From Chloromonas sp. AAM2 (lineage: Eukaryota > Chlorophyta > Chlorophyceae > Chlamydomonadales > Chlamydomonadaceae), in NCBI GenBank assembly GCA_004335635.1, contig QAXH01002917.1, positions 1 to 10,350 on the forward strand: a stretch of DNA of 10,350 nucleotides, written 5' to 3'. Below the pieces are notes generated by a model that was given only the letters and a program-made list of their open reading frames with translations, did not search any database and was not told the origin of the DNA. This document shows positions 1 through 6,900 of the stretch, piece by piece. The translations under genes and the position numbers were made by a program. Numbering within the stretch: position 1 is the first letter of the stretch; the number at the start of each line of letters is the position of its first letter.

Positions 1-2105
1 CCATCACCAAGCTGATCAGCTGATACCTCTCGCAGCCGCAACTGGTCTATGTCTGTCCAGCTTTGAAGACCCGAAGTGGTCGTCAAGCTAGCACGTGTGG
101 TATCGCCATTGTCTGACTGCACCAAATCTCTGCTGCTCAGCTGCAGAAATTCACCACCACTCTCTAGCTCTGCACAGGCGTAGCTTGTCGCGTCATGATT
201 TCCAAACTGACTGTAAGTGCGCCTGGTTGAATGTGGCTGGTTGAGAGCATCGATGTTTGGAGCAGTGGCAGGCACAAATCCAAGGATGCCATCTGACTCG
301 GCAGCAACGCAGTATGACGATGAGATGTCGGTGAGTGTGCAAGGCGGCGAGGGTGGGTGGGAGAGGGAGCTAGCAGGGCCTGACTGGCTCAGTGCACATG
401 AAAGGCTGCTGCTTAGACTTAGGGAGGGAGGAGAAGTGGAGCAGCCAGCTGTGCCGGTGCGGCTGGAACTGCAGCAAGGGCTGCAGCTAGCGCTGAACAA
501 GGGATTGCTGGGAGGGCACCACATATTCCTGGTGGCCACAGCTTTGGGCAAAGCGATTTCAGCAGCTGCAGTGGCGGGCTTGACAGCAGGGGACACATGA
601 TGTGACTGCTCAGCTGCCTGGTGCTCCTGCTCCTGCTGATGCTGGTGCACCTCTGGTTGGTGTGGCAGCTGCTGTTCTTGTTGTTCGGACAGCAGCTGTA
701 ACTGCTCATGCTCTAACCAGAAGTGCTCCAGATAAGAGGTGTTTTGTTCCTGCTGAAGTTGTCCCTGTTCCTGTTCTGCCTTCTCCTTCTGCTTGGAGAG
801 CGGTTGGTGTTCTGCCTGCCCTTGCTGCTGCTGCTGGTGCTGGGGCAGTGGTTGATGCTCTGCCTGCTCCTGCTGCTGCTGTTGGTGGAGCACTGGTTGA
901 CGCTCTGTCTGCCCCTGCTGCTCCTGCTGCTGCTGCTGCTGAAGAGGCTGAACTTGCGCTTGTTGCCCTGCCGGGTCCTGCTGCGCCTGCTGCTCTACCT
1001 GCCCTTGCTGCTGCTGCTGCTGCTGAACAGAGTCAGCCATACAAGCACTCGCAGACAGGTCATCAGGCTGTTGCTGTTGTCGTTGACATGGCCCAAGTTC
1101 GGCACACGCTGGCCGTGTCAAGTCTACCACAGCTATGGAATTAGCGCTCTGCATTGCTCTGGCATCACAGGTGCCGCTTGTGAAGAAACTTGCCTGGAAA
1201 CCATCAGGCAGTTCCGCTGTGATGGCAGGTGCTGCAGACTGAGCTGGCATTTGAACGGGAGGTGGCAGCTCACCCTGGTTCACAGTGGTAGTATTGTGAG
1301 CCGAGGCCGACTGGCATGCTGGTAATGTACAACCCTCATCCACCTCATCAGGGATGGGCACATGTGCAAGGTGGTCAGCGCTGGCAACAACTGCTGTACT
1401 GGCGCCAAAGCTGTGTGTGTTGGTACCCAGCCTGCTCTGGCCAGCCCCAGCCGCTGTCGCTGTTGCAGTGACTGCACCTCTGGCCGCGGTTAGCACTGTT
1501 GACGCTGTGCCTGTAGCTGGTCCTGCAGCGGCTCCCACACCAGCCATGGCTGCAGCAGGCACACCTGCAGCAGCCACAGAGCCTGCTGCCATGAAAGTTG
1601 GTGCTGCCTGTAGTGTTGCATGCTCTGTAGCTGCAGCAGTTGTGGTGGCAGTAATAGCTGCGGATGTGAAGGAAGTGAATGATATGGTAGGGACAAGCTC
1701 TGATAGTGGGGTGGTTTGAGCGGGAGGTGATGTGCAGCTGTGTGCCGTTGGTTCTACAGTAAAGGCGTGTGCTTGTGCAGCACTGGCGCCAAGTGTTTGG
1801 CATTCCAAACCGCATGGTTCATGACATGGTGCAGGAAAAGCCGCTGACTCAGCCTCATCCACGGCGCTGAGTTGTTCGCTACACAACGCTGGTTCTTGTG
1901 TTTTCAGTAAGGTATACAGTGATGGTACATGGGGCTGCTGCTGCTTCCTGCTGCCAGACTCCGGAAAAGATGGTTCTGGCTGTGTGGTGCAGCTTGTGTG
2001 GCTGACACATCCGCCAGGTGATTGCAAGTGTGGGATAGAGCCTGGACTGCTGCTGCTGCTGGCCTGGACCTGCTGTGGTGGCTGCGCTGCCTCGCCTGCA
2101 TGTTC
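1..2105 (-). CDS. exon 4 of the Gln-rich gene: unbroken frame of about 701 codons
   Basis: I read this frame codon by codon from 2105 to position 3 and found no stop. It is open further upstream to 2132, and the first in-frame stop there is TGA at 2135-2133. The acceptor CCTGCAG|GAA at 2106 gives phase 0, which matches the phase-0 donor at 2397. The product starts E-H-A-G-E-A-A-Q. It passes through an Ala/Thr/Gly-rich stretch (roughly 1640-1390), then a mixed stretch containing AVVDLTRPACAELG. A Gln-rich block (about 1025-610) with H and E spacers follows, then a Ser/Pro/Cys-rich stretch and a more ordinary hydrophilic stretch at the left edge (WTDIDQLRLREVSADQLGD). If the exon were instead a first exon, the earliest in-frame ATG is at 1592-1590. 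The plus-strand Leu- and Ala-rich frames over the same bases are read-throughs of the CAG runs. Confidence 0.8.
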
Positions 2106-3430
2106 CTGCAGGCATGTGTCATGGCCGTTGAGTCAGTCAACATGTGACCAAACAACGCCAGTGGCTGCAGTGCTGCTGTCTTTTCAATATTGTATCTGTC
2201 TTTACAACCCGTGTATTGTAGTCATCTCTGGTTCGCTTGTGCTTTCCCTGTCCGTATGCTTGCAGCCGCAGCAGATGCAGTGTTGGTAGGCAGTGAATGC
2301 AGAGACTTGCTGACATGAAACATGTTCTTGAGCAGGCAGCTTGATTAACCTGCTCATTGGGTAACAGGGTGACATACAGGGTGTGCAGGGCCTCACCTGC
2401 TGGATAACTACTGCTGATGATTGACAGAGCTCAGCTGGTTGAGCTGCAGTGGAAACCATCTGCTTCGTCAGGCGTCTGGCTGCAAGAAGAGATGGCTGTT
2501 GCCACCAGGCCCTGTAAGCCAGGCTAGTAGGTGGTGATTGCTGGGATGCAGAAAGGCCAGCCAAGCCAGAGCAGGACACACTATGTGCCAGGGTGGCAGT
2601 AGGCTGCACCGGTGTGGGACATGGAAAGCTGGAGGCAAAGCTGGGTGGCAGGGTATGCCCTTGGTCTGAGGCTGCTAAATGCAGGGCGCTGGGTTGCTGG
2701 GCTGCAGGTGTGGTCAACTGTGCTGCAACCTCACGAGGCAGGTTTTGGGACAGAAGCTGTGCAGCATGAGCGTCCTGCACGCAAGCCAGACGCAGCACCA
2801 AGACATGAGAGGGTGTGGTACACCAAAAAGCAGGTAAACAAAAATCTACCTGCAAAATCACGGCCCTGTTCAGTCCGAAGCAGGAGTGTTTGACTGAGTC
2901 AACGCTACTGCCGGTTTCACGGTGCGTGAAACACTCACTCCAACGTGCAGTTCCTGCATCGTGCATGCGAGTGGGGCTGGATGGTGGCCTGGATGGTGGG
3001 GCTGGATAGGGCTGGATGGTGGGGCTGGTTGGGCTGGGGTAGGTACCAGGCCAACCGCGTCTCGTAGCTCATCCAGGAACGGCATCGCTCGTCTCCTGTA
3101 CAAGAATATGTACAAGAATAACTCAGGAGGAGGGTGGCAAAGCATCAGGCAGCCATGCATGAAACAAGGTGGAATTTTCACGAGGCCTCACCTGCTGCGG
3201 CTGGCCGTCGGCTCGCTGCCTAGCACTGCTGTGCCTCTCCATAAGCCCCTCGGTACTGCTTCGACACCATGTTTGGGTGCTTGAAGACCAGAAGATAGAG
3301 ACAGAGCAGATGGGGGAACGCCGGAGCCATGCTGATGATTGGTGTACCAAGCCTCAGCACCATAGACGACCGCAGCTCCTGCGCACACCCCTTGGATGGC
3401 TGCTACAACAGCCTTGCCGTGCGCGGGCAT
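1..3430 (-). CDS. Gln/Ala/Ser-rich multi-exon protein of unknown function, 3' end outside window
   Basis: This is a predicted spliced gene read on the minus strand: 3430-3192, 3095-2939, 2774-2397, then 2105 to the left edge. The introns are 3191-3096 (GTGAGG...TACAG), 2938-2775 (GTGAGT...TGCAG) and 2396-2106 (GTGAGG...TGCAG). Every join keeps frame (phases 2, 0, 0), giving at least 959 residues. The N-terminal part has one hydrophobic stretch (AIQGVCAGAAVVYG), then a Pro/His-rich part. Exon 4 is Ala/Thr-rich (about residues 410-500), Gln-rich (about 619-755) and then Ser-rich. I recognise no catalytic domain or known family. The start at ATG 3430-3428 is provisional: the frame stays open back to 3502, where CGTAG could be a splice acceptor. 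The 3' end and any C-terminal domain lie outside the window. The low-complexity content would suit a regulatory or scaffold protein, but that is only inference. Confidence 0.65.
619..1025 (-). repeat. CAG/CAA-rich polyglutamine block (CTG runs on plus strand)
   Basis: Short runs of about 4-7 CAG codons, with some CAA, alternate with G-Q, E-Q, E-H-Q-P and Q-A-E spacers on the minus strand. The similar spacers (such as AEHQPL, twice) suggest growth by unequal exchange or slippage. It lies wholly inside exon 4 of the minus-strand gene and keeps its frame. Confidence 0.85.
2397..2774 (-). CDS. exon 3 of the Gln-rich gene
   Basis: This is 126 codons in phase 0 at both ends, in the same frame as exon 4. 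It starts after GCGTGCAG|GAC and ends at CAGCAG|GTGAGG. The product begins DAHAAQLLSQNLPRE and ends SSAVVIQQ, rich in Ala, Gln, Ser and Pro. A second in-frame acceptor, TTTTGCAG at 2851-2850, would start the exon at 2849 and add 25 codons. The frame stays open past 2397 to a TAA at 2204-2202. That extension has to be spliced out, because stops at 2204, 2186 and 2135 interrupt the path to exon 4. Confidence 0.6.
2939..3095 (-). CDS. exon 2 of the Gln-rich gene
   Basis: This exon is 157 bases. It begins after TTGTACAG| and ends at GGA|GTGAGT, a consensus donor. The joined frame reads RRAMPFLDELRDAVGL, then a Pro/His-rich run encoded by GGCTGGATGGTGGGG-type repeats (2973-3037 on the plus strand), then TMQELHVG. 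MPFLDELRDAVGL resembles an ordinary amphipathic helix. The acceptor phase (one base completes an AG|G codon) matches the exon 1 donor exactly. Confidence 0.6.
2973..3037. repeat. short GGCTGGATGGTGGGG-type minisatellite
   Basis: About three to four imperfect copies of a 14-20 base unit built from GGGGCTGGATGGTGG are seen on the plus strand. On the minus strand they fall inside predicted exon 2 and encode a Pro/His/Ser-rich stretch. Confidence 0.7.
3192..3430 (-). CDS. provisional first exon of the Gln-rich gene, with one hydrophobic segment
   Basis: Reading starts at ATG 3430-3428 (MPAHGKAVVAAIQG...) and ends at CAGCAG|GTGAGG. A hydrophobic stretch near residues 7-21 (VVAAIQGVCAGAAVVYG) could be a membrane anchor or organelle-targeting segment. 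The frame is open upstream to a TAG at 3505-3503. The upstream residues (PPTGRLAGAPPGYSHPST) also look codable, so an earlier exon joined at 3502 is possible. An alternative joins a short exon starting at ATG 3775-3773 (donor AG|GTACGA) to an acceptor at 3471, which would also be in phase. The true 5' end is unresolved. Confidence 0.5.
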
Positions 3431-3502
3431 CGTACTTGGGTGTGAATAGCCTGGCGGTGCACCGGCGAGCCTCCCGGTGGGCGGTATCGGGGCCTTTGCG
3501 GC

Positions 3503-3773
3503 CTACGCTATGAGGTCAAAGATGACGCGGACTGTGCGAATGTGTCAAACAATTGGTCGCAGACATTTGTTCGTAGGTTCAGTGAAGTAGAGTGACGGAG
3601 AGTAGTTCCTCTTATCTCTACTGCGGCCCCATTGGTACGACTGTCCTTGGGCAGCATCAGGGCACATCCCAATCGCGCGCCTAATCAAAAGCACGAAGGA
3701 CGTGTGTGCATCGTACCTCGTGCCCATTTTCCGTGTTTCGGTTTCAATCCGCTCGGCAGTTGCCCGGTAGTTC
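3503..3773. promoter_or_regulatory. gap between divergent genes, probable bidirectional promoter
   Basis: About 270 bases separate the provisional 5' end of the minus-strand gene from the first in-frame ATG of the plus-strand OTU gene. CCAAT boxes are present on the minus strand (ATTGG at 3552-3556 and 3631-3635) and on the plus strand (3669-3673). I see no convincing TATA box. A minus-strand frame from 3775 to 3545 (MNYRATAERIETETR...) could be a 5' exon of the left gene instead, so the promoter role is inferred from layout. Confidence 0.4.
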
Positions 3774-3995
3774 ATGCTGTCTCCACATAGACATGCGCCT
3801 TGTCATATTTGCTTAGGCGTTTGTTCAGAAATGCGATGCTTCAAAGGCGCTAAAGGCAATGGCGATGTGGGTTTGCCTCCTGAAATGGCAATGGAGAGGT
3901 CCGCGCAGCTAGAAAGACGTAGCAAGGCCATGGAGCTGAAGGGGATTTTGATTGGCAATGGAATCCAGCCAGTGGTTGTGGGAAGAGAGTCTCTA
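3774..3995 (+). CDS. exon 1 of the OTU gene (N-terminal, start provisional)
   Basis: The frame opens after TAG 3768-3770. ATG 3774 is the first start, and ATG 3831 (MRCFKGAKGNGDVG) is the next plausible one. The stretch from 3831 on (MAMERSAQLERRSKAMELKG, then PVVVGRESL) has a natural composition with a charged helix. It ends at CTCTA|GTAAGT, a consensus donor, in phase 0. I recognise no domain. That this exon belongs to the OTU gene rests on phase agreement and the absence of another gene in between. Confidence 0.6.
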
Positions 3996-6900
3996 GTAAG
4001 TGGAACTTGCCAGCCCAGCTCACTGCTCACTCACTGCCAGCTCAGCCCTACCCACCCTGGTACTGCCTAGTGACTGATGTTTGAAGTTCTGGCAGCATCT
4101 TGTACACGCGGCAGTAATTGTCCCTGTCACAGTGCACAATCTGCTCCCGTATATTGCAGTCTCACACCCGGGTTTGCTGCAACTGAGATTCACAGCAGTA
4201 ACTGCAAACGTTAGTAGCCTTGTCTGTAATGCATGAGTGCCATGGCCACCAACTCACACCTGGCCTGGGTTGCTGATACTGCCTTTGCCCGGATTGCAGG
4301 TGATCAATATGGATTGCATAGCGGAGCAGAAGAATGAACAGGCGCAGGTGCAGAAGGGCAATTGGCCGTCTTCAGGCCAGCACACATCAAGTTCAGCGGT
4401 CCCTGCATTGGCAGATGGCGAACGTAGGTGCTAGCTAAGCGGGTGCAAGCCAGTCAGTTTCCTGTCACTCAGCCACGTGTCAGTGCCAGCCCGGTCATGA
4501 TACTACACACCTGTCCAGAATGGAATGGCACACACTTACTGTATGGGTGGGTTTTTTCATGACAAGTGCCAACCGTGACAAACATGGTTAACCAGAGGAT
4601 CGATATGGGTTTTTCTATTGCAAGTGCCAACAGTGCCAAACTTGTAGAAAGCATAGTAAACCCAAGGATTAATCCAAGGGCGGAAGCACATCCAATGCGG
4701 GTCATAACATGCATCGTTTTGCAGGCCTTCATGTATATCCAACTCAATGGTTCACAAATGGTTCACAAATCTCAGCGCCAATGGCACTGGGCTTCCTCCA
4801 GGGTATGCACACAGGAAAAAGCCATCAGAAAGGCATACGTGGGCACAGGCTTGATTCCCAGGAAAGGCCAACCGACGCCTCTGGTAGAGGGTGATAGGTG
4901 ACCTGACATGGTGGTTGGACTGCCTGGCCTTCCTCACATCACGCTAGCCAGCCTCCAATTCAGCTTGATCTATCACTGCGCCTGGTGCCACTTCAGATTG
5001 TTCTATCACTACGCCTGGTGCCACTTCAGCTTGATTTATCACTGCGCCTGGTGCCACTTCAGCTTGATCTATCACTGCGCCTGGTGCCACTTCAGCTTGG
5101 TCCATCACTGCGCCCGCCTGATTCAGTGTTCACTGTTGAATGACACAACCATGTAGACAATGCGCCAACCCGAAAGTTCATTGACAGATTGTCCATTGAT
5201 AGCAGGCCTGTTCAATACTTGATCCTGTACACTGTCTGTAGGCACTTCCTCCCCCAGTCAGCCCCGCAGCAGGTTCAGGCTGCCACGTGGCTTCGGCCAC
5301 CGGGGCTTTGTTCGCGTGGAGTCCACCCAATGCCGGTCACCCCACACACGTCATGGCCAACAGCAGCAAGCTATCCAGAAATCCAACCAGCAAGTCAGCC
5401 AAGTAGCCAGCCAGCATGCCAGCCAGCAAGCGCATCAGCAAGCCAGTCAGCCAGGCAAACATCAACCCAACCAGCATGCCAGCCAGCAAGTCAACCAGCT
5501 AGCCAGCTCACCACTGCAGACGGAAGAACTGGTGGAAGAGGAAGAGATTGAGCAGCCGACGCCCAGTGGCCAATCAACGAGAGGTGGGTGGGCGGGACGT
5601 GAGACGTTTTCAGCCAGCAATGCTTGACGTCACCTCAAAAGGGGCTTGGCGCTCAGCTTGGCCTGTTGATGGCCCCAATTTTCAGACAGATTTCAGTCCG
5701 TGTGGTAACTGACAAACGTGGTGGACGCCAGTTCATTGCTCGGACATTTTAAGTGTGCATCGCGACCAGCCCTCCAACAATCAACACTGCCCAGAGCCCA
5801 GACAGTCTACAAACCCCTCGATCACACGGTTGAACAGATTGGACGATATGGCTAGCCATGGCACGCATTGTTGTTCGGTTACTCATTTTGTGTTGTATTG
5901 TGGCACGCAATCTCTTGTTCACTGACTGCAGCGTTGAATTGGACCCCCAGCCGTCGTGCGCTGGCAGTGCTGGTTGTGCGGGAGGAGCATCTGTCTCGGA
6001 CAGACAAGGTAGGTAGCTGGCATGTTCACTAAGCCTTGGTAATCACACACTCCTTAGTTCAGTTTGTGGCCCAGCTTCTCCTCAGCTTTGCAGCTGTTGT
6101 TTTTGATCAAGTTCTTGCAGTTTATTCTGTATGATGCTGGCAACAACCTACACAGTTTATAATGTATTGTTGCAGCCTCAAACCAAGCTTTGAATCCAAA
6201 CTGACGTGTGAAGACGTTCTGGAAGACAACAGCACCCTAAGCGACAATGGCTCTGTGTGCTTGGCATGTCATGCTGCAGGGGTTAGATGCATTGACTCAT
6301 AACAAGCGGTTGGACGAGCGGTTAGAGCGGTTGAACCTGGACATGCTGACCATGGTGGGTGCTGCAAGGGTACATGGCGAATGGCTGCTGGCACACGTAG
6401 TGATCATGGCTGCCACATAGTAGCTCATGGACGTGTTCTTTACTGGCAGGTGCTGGTCACCCATGGTTTTAACAGCTGGACGTGTTCCTACATTATGGCT
6501 GCTGGCTGTGACAGAAGGCTAAGCACAGCTTCATGTTGGCAACCTCTCATGGCACACATGCCTGACGCATTTTTCCATGGTCTACCATGCTAGGGCCTGG
6601 TTTTCGTTCCTTTTGACTGATTTCAACGCGGACTAGTACGACCAGTACGCGCACACATCCGCGCAGCTGCATACCTTTGTAGCTGGCTTGCTGCCCCTTC
6701 ATCATGCTACCTACGCAATCAGTACGGTTATCTACACAGTCTCCGTCACTATGCGTGTATGCGCTCTTTGCCTGTGCTTGTAGGCGGGTGACGGCAACTG
6801 TCAGGTGCGTGCCTCACATTCAGTCAAAGGTTCTGTTGAGGGATTGTTGAGGGTTCAGGGTTCTGTGAGCCAACACGCCGGTATACCATCAGCACAGCAC

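Noticed and set aside
602..1325. Plus-strand Ala/Pro-rich and Leu-rich open frames
   Set aside because: They are other-frame readings of the CTG/CAG runs. The minus-strand frame is far longer, stays open across the whole region and reads Gln with normal spacers.
2202..2966. Minus-strand 254-codon frame as a stand-alone gene
   Set aside because: Its middle part is exon 3, but its start lies in exon 2 read in the wrong frame and its end runs into an intron. Spliced joins on both sides explain it better.
3545..3775. Minus-strand frame MNYRATAERIETETR... as a certain 5' exon of the left gene
   Set aside because: One possible in-phase join exists (donor AG|GTACGA to an acceptor at 3471), but that acceptor lacks a pyrimidine tract. 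It is kept only as an alternative.
4469..4747. Minus-strand frame with apparent membrane segments
   Set aside because: It lies opposite intron 2 and its tandem duplication. The hydrophobic runs come from repeated sequence, not a family-like protein.
4908..5156. Repeat protein coded by the 33-bp minisatellite
   Set aside because: The frame is open only because the period is a multiple of three. The composition (FSLIYHCAWCH) is odd and flanking exons splice over it.
5858..6008. Signal-peptide-like start MARIVVRLLILCC in good ATG context
   Set aside because: The hydrophobic run equals the pyrimidine tract before the TGCAG acceptor of exon 5. Its phase does not fit exon 6, whereas the exon 5 frame (ALAVLVVREEHL) fits both neighbours.
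6178..6305. Frame LKPSFESKLTCEDVL... joined to the OTU core by a one-base frameshift at GGGG near 6279
   Set aside because: A normal in-phase splice from 6008 to 6280 needs no sequence error.
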